From Tetragenococcus halophilus subsp. halophilus DSM 20339 (GTDB taxonomy: Bacteria; Bacillota; Bacilli; Lactobacillales; Enterococcaceae), in NCBI RefSeq assembly GCF_003841405.1, contig NZ_PXYA01000001.1:682001-746000 (forward strand): a stretch of DNA of 64,000 nucleotides, read 5' to 3'. Position numbers and translations under genes: made by a program. Within the stretch, counting starts at the first letter, position 1, and the number at the start of each line of letters is the position of its first letter. The notes under the pieces are model-generated. The model was not told the origin of the DNA. It saw nothing but the letters and a program-made list of their open reading frames with translations, and made no database searches. This document shows positions 8,244 to 15,898 of the stretch, piece by piece.

Positions 8244-9428
8244 TTAATGCATCTTTTTTTCAATTAATTCTGCAATCTGTTTTGAAGCCTCTCCCCTTTC
8301 CCAGGATGTGTACACTCTGGCAAAATTTTCAACTTGTTCTGTCAAATGAGAAACTATTTTTTTTGAGCTATATTGCCGCAATAAATCATAAAAACTTTCT
8401 TCATCTTCAGCTATAGGGCCTGGTACCTTGTTATAATCAAAATAAAAACCACGTAATTTCTCTTTGTAATGAGCTATATCATAAGGATAAAACAACATAG
8501 GTCGTCGTAGTATTGCAAAATCAAACATAACAGAAGAATAATCTGTAATTAATAAATCACTGATCAAATAAAGTTCATTGATATTTTCATGTACGCATAC
8601 TTTCACTCGATCTTCAAACCCTTCAGTGTCGATTGAATCTCCAACTAAATAGTGAGGACGAATAACCAAGGTGTCTTCTTGATCCAAACAATTTAATAGT
8701 TTCTTTAAGTCAAAGGGCATATAAAATTTATAGATTCCTTTTTTGATAAAATAATCATCACGCCAAGTTGGCGCGTAAAGGATAACCCTTCCTTCCTTCT
8801 TCCCGATAATTTTTTCTTTCAATTCATTTTGCAAACTTTGTTTATTTCTATTATTCACTAGTTCATCATTTCGCGGATAGCCAGTTTCTAGTATGTCATT
8901 TTGAAATTGAAAAGCATGTTTAAAAATATGTTCAGAATATTCGTTTGGTGCGATTAAATAATTCCAACGGCTCGCTTCAAAAATGAAATTATTTTTATAT
9001 TGCTCCGTATTGGTGCCTGGCATCGCTACTTCTTGAATATCAGAACCCAGTTTTTTCAAAGGCGTTCCATGCCAAGTTTGAATATATATTGTTCCGGCAT
9101 TTTTTTTTAACCATTGCGGCATTCTTGAATTAAATACCCAAAAATTTGCCCTAGTAGTCATCCATAACCACTTAACAGAAAAACGGGGAATCAGATTTAA
9201 CTCAGGATATTGACGTCTTGCTTCATCTAGCTCTCTTTTTTTTATTCCCCAATATAAATTATTTTTATCTACATGCTTAACCAATTCTTGATAAATCGCA
9301 CAAGGATTATCCGAAGGAAGTTTTCCATTGAACGTTTCAAATAATACAAGATTTTCTTGAATAGGAAAAACGGACGCTGTAAAATTAAAAATAATTTTGT
9401 AGATTTTACTAATAATCTTTTTTATCAT
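8244..9428 (-). CDS. TarF-like CDP-glycerol glycerophosphotransferase (cassette 1)
   Basis: 394 aa, the usual length of TarF/TagB enzymes. Motifs in order: QTWHGTPLKKLG with His120, GYPRND 183-188, APTWRDD 219-225, RPHY 257-260 and TDYSS 295-299, then FDFAILRRPMLFYPYD. The family transfers glycerol phosphate from CDP-glycerol to the linker-bearing lipid at the inner membrane face. The start overlaps the tagA gene by 20 bases, so it is the third gene of a tagB-tagA-tarF unit. A close paralogue lies at 29433. Function as primer extender is inferred from size and neighbours; it could also be a short polymerase. Confidence 0.85.
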   Translation of the reverse strand: MIKKIISKIYKIIFNFTASVFPIQENLVLFETFNGKLPSDNPCAIYQELVKHVDKNNLYWGIKKRELDEARRQYPELNLIPRFSVKWLWMTTRANFWVFNSRMPQWLKKNAGTIYIQTWHGTPLKKLGSDIQEVAMPGTNTEQYKNNFIFEASRWNYLIAPNEYSEHIFKHAFQFQNDILETGYPRNDELVNNRNKQSLQNELKEKIIGKKEGRVILYAPTWRDDYFIKKGIYKFYMPFDLKKLLNCLDQEDTLVIRPHYLVGDSIDTEGFEDRVKVCVHENINELYLISDLLITDYSSVMFDFAILRRPMLFYPYDIAHYKEKLRGFYFDYNKVPGPIAEDEESFYDLLRQYSSKKIVSHLTEQVENFARVYTSWERGEASKQIAELIEKKMH

Positions 9429-10155
9429 TGCTTGTTCTTACCTTCCACCATAAACTTTTAAATACAAATACTGGTAACTGCGTAATCCGTCGCAACCTTT
9501 TCGGATCGCTCAATGATCGGTATAACCATTCCAAATGACACCGAATAAATATCTTAGGGGCACGTTTCACATGTCCGCTCAATACATCTAAGCTTCCGCC
9601 TACATCTTGAAAAATAGATACATTCAAATACGGAATATTTCTAGCAAGCCACTCTTCCTGTTTTGGAAATCCCAATGCTACAAATAAAAAATCCGGATTT
9701 GCTTTATTAATATTGGCCACGACTTCTGCTTCAGTCAGCTTTGTATACCCGTCAATTGTACCACTAAGTGTTAAATTTGGATAATCTTGTTTCACTTTTA
9801 CAGCAGCATCTGAGACAACTTCAGGTCTTGCGCCATAGAAAAATACACTTTTTTTATTAAGATCTGCATAGGCTAAAAAACGCTGCATTAACTCAATCCC
9901 TGCTACACGTTCTTTTATTTTACCTGCCGTTAATTTAGACACTAACACTACACCAATACCGTCTGGAATACGATGTGTACTTTGCTTAATAAACTGGTTT
10001 ATCATCGAGTAGTTCTGACTTTCCACAATCACCTGAGGATTCACACTAATCGCACTCATTTTTTTTCCAGCCTGCATATACTTTGGCAAATCGTTGATAA
10101 TATCATCATAGGTAATAGCATCTACAGGGAAACCCCAAATCTCTTCAGTTATCAT
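9409..10155 (-). CDS. tagA: N-acetylmannosaminyltransferase TagA/TarA (WecG/CpsF family)
   Basis: 248 aa, the normal length for the family. The catalytic Asp65 lies in HRIPDGIGVV; FFYGARPEVV and FVALGFPKQEEWLARN form the UDP-sugar binding half. TagA adds ManNAc from UDP-ManNAc to undecaprenyl-PP-GlcNAc, the second step of wall teichoic acid linker synthesis, as a peripheral membrane enzyme. The ATG overlaps the end of tagB by 11 bases, implying translational coupling, and the 3' end overlaps the next gene by 20. A paralogue with the same length lies at 30595. Confidence in the family is high. Confidence 0.93.
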   Translation of the reverse strand: MITEEIWGFPVDAITYDDIINDLPKYMQAGKKMSAISVNPQVIVESQNYSMINQFIKQSTHRIPDGIGVVLVSKLTAGKIKERVAGIELMQRFLAYADLNKKSVFFYGARPEVVSDAAVKVKQDYPNLTLSGTIDGYTKLTEAEVVANINKANPDFLFVALGFPKQEEWLARNIPYLNVSIFQDVGGSLDVLSGHVKRAPKIFIRCHLEWLYRSLSDPKRLRRITQLPVFVFKSLWWKVRTSNDKKDY

Positions 10156-11296
10156 ATATTTTTTTCACCCATTTTAGTAATCTCTGCCCTGCATCTCCAG
10201 TTACATACTCATTCCATAATTGATTAAACGAAGAAAAACTCTGATTTTTTGAATGTTTAACAGCAGAAATCAATGCCTCTTCTGTTTGAACGACTTCTCC
10301 AGGCGCCCATTCCATGAAATCCTTCTCAATGCCTACCTCTTTGTCATATTCCTCATAGTCAAAACAAAAGAAAATCATTTTTCCTTTAGGATTGGCTAGA
10401 GAATATTCAAAAGGAACGGATGAATAATCCGTAATTAAACAATCTACTGATGGTAATAACTGAACTAAATCCAAATTATAGAAATCAGTTATAATATTGG
10501 GCTCATTAATTATTTCGTCATGATCTTTATCATGCGGATGTAACTTTACCATAATTTGCCATTCATTACCCAATTGCCGTTGTAAATTAGAAAAATCTAA
10601 AGGAATTTTCTTTTCTCTTTCTCTGTATGTGGGGACATACAAAATCGTTTTCTTATTGTTAGGGTAATAAGAAGAAAACGATTTCTTTGCTTTATCTACC
10701 CAAGACCGGTCAAAAAAAAGATCCGTTGGTAAATAACCAAAAGGCAATGTATTAATTTTTTGATGGTAATTTTCGGCAAAAATGCTCGTCATTTTTTTGG
10801 AGCTGACGACATAATGAGTAAACTTATCATAAACGTTCATATATCTTTTTTTATCTGTTTTCGTGACATTTTCTGTATATTTTGCTTCAAGACCGAAACT
10901 CTTAATAGCCCCATTAGCATGCCAAAGTTGAACAACTTTTGTACGCGAAAAAAATGAAATTCCTGCTAAAAAAGCAAAATAATTATCACAAAAGACCAAC
11001 CGACTACCGCTGACAATAGGGACAATTTCTTTTAATAATATAGAAAAATCATCAATATCAAAAATAGCACATCCCTTTTTTTGGTAACCCATTGCTATCA
11101 TTTTACTGTCTCTGGTATAACAAACCACCAGCTGGTTCGGAAAGTTTTCATAAAGCAACTGTAAGGCATATTTACTCGATGTAGAAAAACTAAGTAAAAA
11201 TACAATCTTGTCATTTTCTTTTTTTACTTTTCTACTGGCACGATGCACAAGTTTAAGATAGATTTCTTTACTCGCTAAAACAAGTGGATTACTCAC
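10145..11296 (-). CDS. tagB: TagB-like CDP-glycerol glycerophosphotransferase (teichoic acid primase)
   Basis: 383 aa from the GTG at 11296, which has AAAGGGG seven bases upstream; the paralogue at 31331 uses the equivalent GTG with AGGAGG, so this start is preferred over the ATG seven codons earlier. Motifs: QLWHANGAIK (His126), YVPTYRERE (about 220), KLHPHDKD (about 251) and LITDYSS (ending about 293). TagB attaches the first glycerol phosphate to the ManNAc-GlcNAc-PP-lipid linker, and the linked tagA supports this role. No signal peptide; the family binds the membrane peripherally. Heads the leftward tagB-tagA-tarF unit and is divergent from the 649-aa gene. Confidence 0.85.
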   Translation of the reverse strand: MSNPLVLASKEIYLKLVHRASRKVKKENDKIVFLLSFSTSSKYALQLLYENFPNQLVVCYTRDSKMIAMGYQKKGCAIFDIDDFSILLKEIVPIVSGSRLVFCDNYFAFLAGISFFSRTKVVQLWHANGAIKSFGLEAKYTENVTKTDKKRYMNVYDKFTHYVVSSKKMTSIFAENYHQKINTLPFGYLPTDLFFDRSWVDKAKKSFSSYYPNNKKTILYVPTYREREKKIPLDFSNLQRQLGNEWQIMVKLHPHDKDHDEIINEPNIITDFYNLDLVQLLPSVDCLITDYSSVPFEYSLANPKGKMIFFCFDYEEYDKEVGIEKDFMEWAPGEVVQTEEALISAVKHSKNQSFSSFNQLWNEYVTGDAGQRLLKWVKKIYDN

Positions 11297-11400
11297 AAAC
11301 TCACCCCTTTGATCCATTTATTCTTTCTAATTTTAACTGAAAACAACACAAAAATAAATTCTTCTTTATAGTAAAAAAATTTTAAATTCACTTTATTCGC

Positions 11401-11429
11401 TTAATTTTGTTCGCTAAAAAAGCTATAAT
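11401..11429 (+). promoter_or_regulatory. Candidate promoter of the rightward TagF-like gene
   Basis: TATAAT at 11424-11429 with only a weak TTAATT 17 bases upstream, about 35 bases before the ATG. It lies in the divergent region between tagB and the 649-aa gene. Confidence 0.45.
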
Positions 11430-11468
11430 GAGTTTAACATATTACTTGAGACAAGAGAGGACATTCTA

Positions 11469-13418
11469 ATGGAGAAACTAACCCTCTATATTGAACAAAA
11501 CGAATTTATCATTCATACAGAAAAAACAGATTTATCTAATTTAAGAGTTTGCTTAGGTGATCAATCAAAGTTTTTTAAAAAACTTACAGCAACCACTTGG
11601 TCAATTAGCGCCGAACAACTGCTTTTACTTTGTGCTAAAGAAAATAGAACACGATTATTTATTTATTATACTGACAATAAACAAGAAATCGACGGAACCA
11701 AGTTTGATGTTGAATTTGGCCAATCGTTAACCTTAACAAGCGATAAAAGCATTTTTTACGCCTATATTAGCTTAGACAACAAAATTCGAATGAGTATCAA
11801 TCAAAAACCGTCCGCTAGAAGTTATTATCTATCAAATGAACCAGTAACGATAAATACTGTAAATAATAATATTGAATTCACCTTGTCCATCCAAAGCAAA
11901 TTTGCCCCCTTATCGAAGGCGAATCTTGTACTGCTTAATCGACAAGAAGAATATACACTAGAAATCACGAACACACAAATAGATTCTATAAGAATCCAGC
12001 CAAATGTTTATCAAAATAATTGTGTTTTTCATATCTCACCAGAATTATTTTTTAAAATGCTACGTCCATTTTTTAATTATAATGAATTTGATACTACATT
12101 AGTGGATTTTTATTTTACAATTAAAATCAAACAAGGTTCAGTCACAAATTATAAATTTCGCATTCCTTTTTCAGAAAGGATCGAAACAGAAATATGGTGT
12201 TCTTACTCAGTTGAAAAAATGTCATCGCTTTTTTTGTACCAAACAATAAATGGTAATCTGTCTACTCGAATAGCACTTCTAGATAATGAATCTTACAAGG
12301 AATACCAATCATTATTGAACACTACAGAAATGAAGGACAACAAAATCGTTTTAGTTTGTGAGTATCCCTATAAGGCACAAGATAATGGTTTTTATTTCTT
12401 TCGGTATTTAATGACAAAACAAAATAAATTTGTCCCTTATTATATAATCACTGACGATTCTAAAGATTTAAAAAAGCTCAAGCCTTATATGGATCATGTT
12501 GTCATTTATAAAAGCAAAGAACACATTCGTTTACTCTTTGAAGCTACTTACCTTATGCATACTCATGCATCTAATTATGTACTTCCCTTTTTCTCAAAAG
12601 AACTAGAAGCTAAAAAAAACGCTATGAAAAAAATATTCTTGCAACATGGTATTACGGCTGCAAAGAATATGGAACCTTTTTACGGAAGAAAAACAAATCC
12701 AAAGTTAACGGACAAAATTGTGGTTTCTTCTCAAAGAGAGCTACAGCAAATACATGAGCAATTATACTATCCGCCTGAAGATATAAAGATCACTGGATTA
12801 GCCCGTTTTGATGATTTACTGAAGAAAACGAATCTGATAAAAAATCGCCTATTTAAAAGAAAAATATTGATTATGCCCAGTTGGAGAAAAGATCAAGACA
12901 AACTTACCAGTGAAGAATTCCAGCAAACAACTTTTTTTGGTTACTACTCCGATTTGATTTCGGATCCAGCATTGGAAAAATTGGTAAAAGAAAATGGTCT
13001 AACGATTAATTTTTATTTACACAATAATTTTCAAAAATATAAAGATTTATTTCACTCAAATTTTGTCAATATTTTAAATGCAGGAGACCAAACGGTTCAT
13101 CATTTATTAAAAAAACACGGGGTTTTAATTACGGACTATTCAAGTGTAGGACTGGATTTTGCCATCCAAAGAAGAAAAGTGCTGTACTTTCAATTTGATA
13201 ATGACCAAAAAGAAATCAAAGAAAATTTAGAAAGTAGCCATCTATTTTTGCCAGGCCCTATTTTTGCAACAAAAGAACAATTACTTCCTGCAATTCAGGA
13301 GGCTACAGAAGATAATCGCCTGGAATCAGCTTATGTGGATATTGTCAAAACCCAACTGTATCCATATTATGATAGCAATGCCTGCCAAAGAATTTTTCAA
13401 GTGCTAGAAGAATTGTGA
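11469..13418 (+). CDS. TagF-like glycerophosphotransferase, oriented against the cluster
   Basis: 649 aa. C-terminal TagF motifs: LQHGITAAKN with Gln392-His393, GLARFDD, MPSWR at about 469 and ITDYSSVGLDFAIQ with Thr555. The second histidine region reads FYLHNNF instead of the usual PHP/PHY. The first 330 residues are beta-rich and unlike known domains. Likely a CDP-glycerol-dependent polymerase working on the primer made by the divergent tagBA unit. The start has GAGAGGA at a good distance. It is the only polymer gene on the plus strand in the first 38 kb and is followed at once by a strong terminator. Family is firm, exact product is not. Confidence 0.8.
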   Translation: MEKLTLYIEQNEFIIHTEKTDLSNLRVCLGDQSKFFKKLTATTWSISAEQLLLLCAKENRTRLFIYYTDNKQEIDGTKFDVEFGQSLTLTSDKSIFYAYISLDNKIRMSINQKPSARSYYLSNEPVTINTVNNNIEFTLSIQSKFAPLSKANLVLLNRQEEYTLEITNTQIDSIRIQPNVYQNNCVFHISPELFFKMLRPFFNYNEFDTTLVDFYFTIKIKQGSVTNYKFRIPFSERIETEIWCSYSVEKMSSLFLYQTINGNLSTRIALLDNESYKEYQSLLNTTEMKDNKIVLVCEYPYKAQDNGFYFFRYLMTKQNKFVPYYIITDDSKDLKKLKPYMDHVVIYKSKEHIRLLFEATYLMHTHASNYVLPFFSKELEAKKNAMKKIFLQHGITAAKNMEPFYGRKTNPKLTDKIVVSSQRELQQIHEQLYYPPEDIKITGLARFDDLLKKTNLIKNRLFKRKILIMPSWRKDQDKLTSEEFQQTTFFGYYSDLISDPALEKLVKENGLTINFYLHNNFQKYKDLFHSNFVNILNAGDQTVHHLLKKHGVLITDYSSVGLDFAIQRRKVLYFQFDNDQKEIKENLESSHLFLPGPIFATKEQLLPAIQEATEDNRLESAYVDIVKTQLYPYYDSNACQRIFQVLEEL

Positions 13419-13446
13419 ACAATACCTACAACGAGTGCGAAAAGTA

Positions 13447-13483
13447 AAAACCTTCTTCCATTATCTTAGGAAGGAGGTTTTTA
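13447..13483. terminator. Terminator shared by convergent genes
   Basis: AAAAACCTTCTTCC pairs with GGAAGGAGGTTTTT around a 9-base loop, with one G.U pair on the plus strand and A/T tracts on both sides. It can end both the rightward TagF-like gene and the leftward 75-aa gene. Confidence 0.88.
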
Positions 13484-13506
13484 TAACATACCTTTTATTC
13501 AGACTT

Positions 13507-13734
13507 TCAACTAAAGAAATAATTATTGCTCATTGGATATTTCACATCTGCAATATCTACAGTTACTAATCGACTATCGTCTATTTTCTCCTGGTCAACA
13601 AGCTCATAATTCTCCACTTCAAAAACAATGCTTGCTCCATCCACACTCTTTACATTTCCAATGAAAGTTCGATGAAAATGACTGGGTTGGACTTTATAAC
13701 GTTCCCCAACTTGGATATTTTCTAGTGTATTCAT
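13507..13734 (-). CDS. Conserved 75-aa protein of unknown function, paralogue 1
   Basis: 75 aa beginning MNTLENIQVGERYKVQP. The ATG at 13734 has AGGGGG nine bases upstream; an earlier in-frame start at 13755 is rejected because the paralogue at 35619 starts at the equivalent Met. The sequence alternates short beta-like segments (GERYKV, RTFIGNVKSV, SIVFEVENY, RLVTVDIADVKY) and ends NNYFFS. This suggests a small SH3/KOW-like barrel, but I cannot name a family. No signal or membrane segment. Each paralogue accompanies a tagBA cassette and has a similar upstream sequence, hinting at a regulatory or accessory role. Confidence 0.7.
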   Translation of the reverse strand: MNTLENIQVGERYKVQPSHFHRTFIGNVKSVDGASIVFEVENYELVDQEKIDDSRLVTVDIADVKYPMSNNYFFS

Positions 13735-13775
13735 TACATTTAACCCCCTAACCAAAGATTATGAAACCGTTACTA

Positions 13776-13838
13776 TAATATATATTTAACATGTATATAT
13801 TAAACATACAAGGTTTTTTATAAAAAAAGTTTTTAAAT
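13776..13838 (-). promoter_or_regulatory. Conserved upstream region of the 75-aa gene
   Basis: About 60 bases (core ACATGTATATATTAAACATA, then CAAGG and an A/T tract) are nearly identical to 35886-35948 upstream of the paralogue, although the spacers next to the start codon differ. The core contains AT-rich inverted repeats around ACATGT. It probably holds the promoter and an operator; exact boxes cannot be set. Confidence 0.55.
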
Positions 13839-13979
13839 TTATCAAATCCAAAGGTCATATATACCAATTTTAGGGTTTATTATTTTTTTCAGCTTATATT
13901 TTCTTTTTTTCAATATGAAAAAATATAGACCAATTGATAAAGATGGACGAACTTTTTAGACTGCAAATCAATTAATCGA

Positions 13980-14052
13980 GTAGGAGACTAACCATTAATT
14001 GATTAGTCGACCTCTCACACCACCGTACGTACGGTTCCGTATACGGCGGTTC
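13980..14052 (-). ncRNA. Group II intron domains V and VI
   Basis: On the minus strand, GAACCGCCGTATACGGAACC followed by GTACGTACGGTGGTGTGAG folds as domain V with its two short helices. GACTAA/TTAGTC then forms domain VI. The DVI loop (13994-14003) is perfectly complementary to 13967-13976 just beyond the intron end. Confidence 0.75.
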
Positions 14053-14066
14053 AATAATTTAAGCTT

Positions 14067-14423
14067 TTATTTCTCAAGGATTTCAATGAAATCCTTGAGT
14101 TTCCATTGTTTGAACTTTTCTTTGCTGAAGATTCTATTTAGAAGTTTTGATTTTGAAATTCGCCAATACTGTTTCCGGCTATTCGCATACGTCATGGCCT
14201 CTTTATGAGAGGCCCCTCTTGCCTTCAGTTGGCGGTATTTCGTATCGACTTTCTTCCATCTTTTCCAAATCAAGGCTCGCAACCTATGTCGTAAGTATTC
14301 CATCTGTTTAGCTAGGAAAGTTTTTAGTTCTCCGTCTTTATAGTATTGAATCCAACCTTGGGTGTACTGATTGATGGTTTTGATCATCTCATCTAGCGTG
14401 CCCACCCTTTTTCGGTTCGTCAA
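14067..14423 (-). pseudogene. Group II intron maturase, C-terminal part (frameshifted)
   Basis: 118 codons matching the maturase (X) domain of group II intron proteins: TLDEMIKTINQYTQGWIQYY, then LRHRLRALIWKRWKK. This domain binds the intron RNA and promotes splicing. The reading continues upstream without a stop as KQKFKRTLKRLTNRKR, but in a different frame from the reverse transcriptase. A net one-base loss between about 14424 and 14490 separates the two halves. The TTG at 14423 is only the first formal start. No protein alone is expected from this part. Confidence 0.8.
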
Positions 14424-14476
14424 TCTTTTCAGCGTTCTTTTGAACTTTTGTTTGGCCGACGCTGTGGGTCGGCTCT

Positions 14477-15337
14477 TTACTTTCCCTTATCTTTTCTCAT
14501 ACGATAGCTCAGGTATTCTAATTGATGCGCCTTAATGATTTGGCTCTTTTCTTGATTCACCGTCAATCGTAATTTCTTTTCCAGGAATTGGGTAATACTT
14601 TCTTGGACTCTCTGAGCGGCCCGCTCGCTTTGGACAAAGATAATAAAATCGTCCGCGTATCGAATAAACCGATGGTTTCTTCTTTCGAGTTCCTTGTCCA
14701 ATTGGTCCAGATAAACATTGGCTAAAAGAGGAGAAAGCGGGCTCCCTTGGGAGGCTCCTTTTGAAGTTGGACGAAGAATTTCGCCCTCCATTACTCCTGC
14801 GTTTAAGAAATTCCAAATAAGTTGGAGAACGGCCTTTTCTTCGATGTACCATTGCATACGATGCATAAGTTTCTGATGGTTAATCGTGTCGAAATAGCTC
14901 TTTAAATCACAGTCGACAACCACGTCATAGCCTTCTTCATAATATTGGCCTGCCTTCGCTATTGCTTGTTGACAGCTTTTTCCAGGTCTAAACCCATAGC
15001 TGTTTTCCGAAAAGGTCGGGTCGATCAAGGGCGTGATGACTTGTAAAATCATTTGTTGTACTACGCGGTCCCGTACGACGGGGATGCTCAATTTTCGTTT
15101 CTTGCCGTTTCCTTTAGGAATTTCCACACGTTTTGTTGGTTGTGGGCGATAGGTCCCTTCTCTCAGCTTTTGTACAAAGGGACGACGATACTTGTTCAAA
15201 TGAGATTTGATTTCAGATACCGTCATATCATCGATTCCCGGTGCTCCTTTGTTCTTTTTGACTTTCTCGATCGCTCGATCTATATTCATTGAGCTGACGA
15301 GTTCGTTCATTAATGGAAAGCCACTTTGGTTCATCAT
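14477..15337 (-). pseudogene. ltrA: Group II intron reverse transcriptase, N-terminal part (frameshifted)
   Basis: 286 codons covering reverse transcriptase blocks 0-7: KNKGAPGIDDM, GFRPGKSCQQA, VVDCDLKSYFDTI, GASQGSPLSPLLANVYL and the catalytic RYADDFIIF. The frame ends at a TAA after RKDKGK, where relatives continue into the maturase domain; that domain is found in another frame from 14423. The arrangement equals a one-base deletion, so splicing and retro-mobility are probably lost unless frameshifting or a trans copy helps. Sequencing error cannot be excluded. It sits inside intron domain IV. Confidence 0.85.
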
Positions 15338-15849
15338 CTTATTGTCGTGCTCCCTTACGCGCTCCTCATTTCTTCTTTTGCTTCCAGCTTATCCTTCCAC
15401 GAGTGAGCTACCTATCGGTCTTTACCACGGTATTGGCTGCGGTCCTGGTGAGCACGTCCACCTCCTTGTTTACTTCAAAGTTATTATTGTTCAGTCCTTC
15501 ATATCCATAGGATACTACTATGACCTTGGCTGACTTCTGCCTATTCGTTGTTACTACGATTTCTATCGCTAGGCAGACCTCCTCGGGTAAGGTGCGATAA
15601 CTTTCCACTCACGTCACCGCCTCATTTACTGTATGGGATTCGGGCAGTATTGGACTTTGCTTTGTTTTGCAAGCTCGTCCGTCCCAATTCAGCCTTCTTA
15701 TGAGATTCCTGTTCGTCAGTGCGAGTGTTTGCCTCCAGCTTCCTTCAGATTCCGCCTCACGACGGACACCCTTGCTTTTAGCTAACAGTTCCTACTGCCA
15801 AGCCTGTAGTGGACTTTCACCACCAAGTTATCGCCCATGCCGAGCGCAC

Positions 15850-15885
15850 AAAAGGCCTAGAAGCTTTCTTATGAAGTTTCTAGGC
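15850..15885 (-). terminator. Terminator of the GT2/TagF fusion gene; intron target
   Basis: GCCTAGAA and TTCTAGGC form an 8-bp stem, extended by CTT/AAG, followed by CCTTTT. It lies 13 bases after the stop of the gene at 15899. The intron begins at the very next base. Confidence 0.85.
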
Positions 15886-15898
15886 ATCAAAATAATTT

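Larger units (their letters stand above)
13980..15849 (-). mobile_element. Group II intron (IIC-like) with frameshifted maturase
   Basis: The 5' end is GTGCGCTCGGC at 15849, the GUGYG-type start, immediately after the T-run of a Rho-independent terminator (15850-15885). The 3' side carries a domain V/VI pattern ending near CTCCTAC (13980); that boundary may be off by a few bases. About 500 bases of ribozyme domains I-III precede the reverse transcriptase in domain IV. Insertion just behind a terminator stem is the known preference of group IIC introns. The intron-encoded protein is split by a frameshift, so mobility would need help in trans. Confidence 0.82.

Noticed and set aside
15053-15533. 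Overlapping plus-strand frames across the intron
   Set aside because: Antisense to the reverse transcriptase and ribozyme RNA; no family resemblance.
15408-15608. 66-codon minus frame in intron domains I-III
   Set aside because: Lies in structured ribozyme sequence upstream of the maturase start; not a gene.
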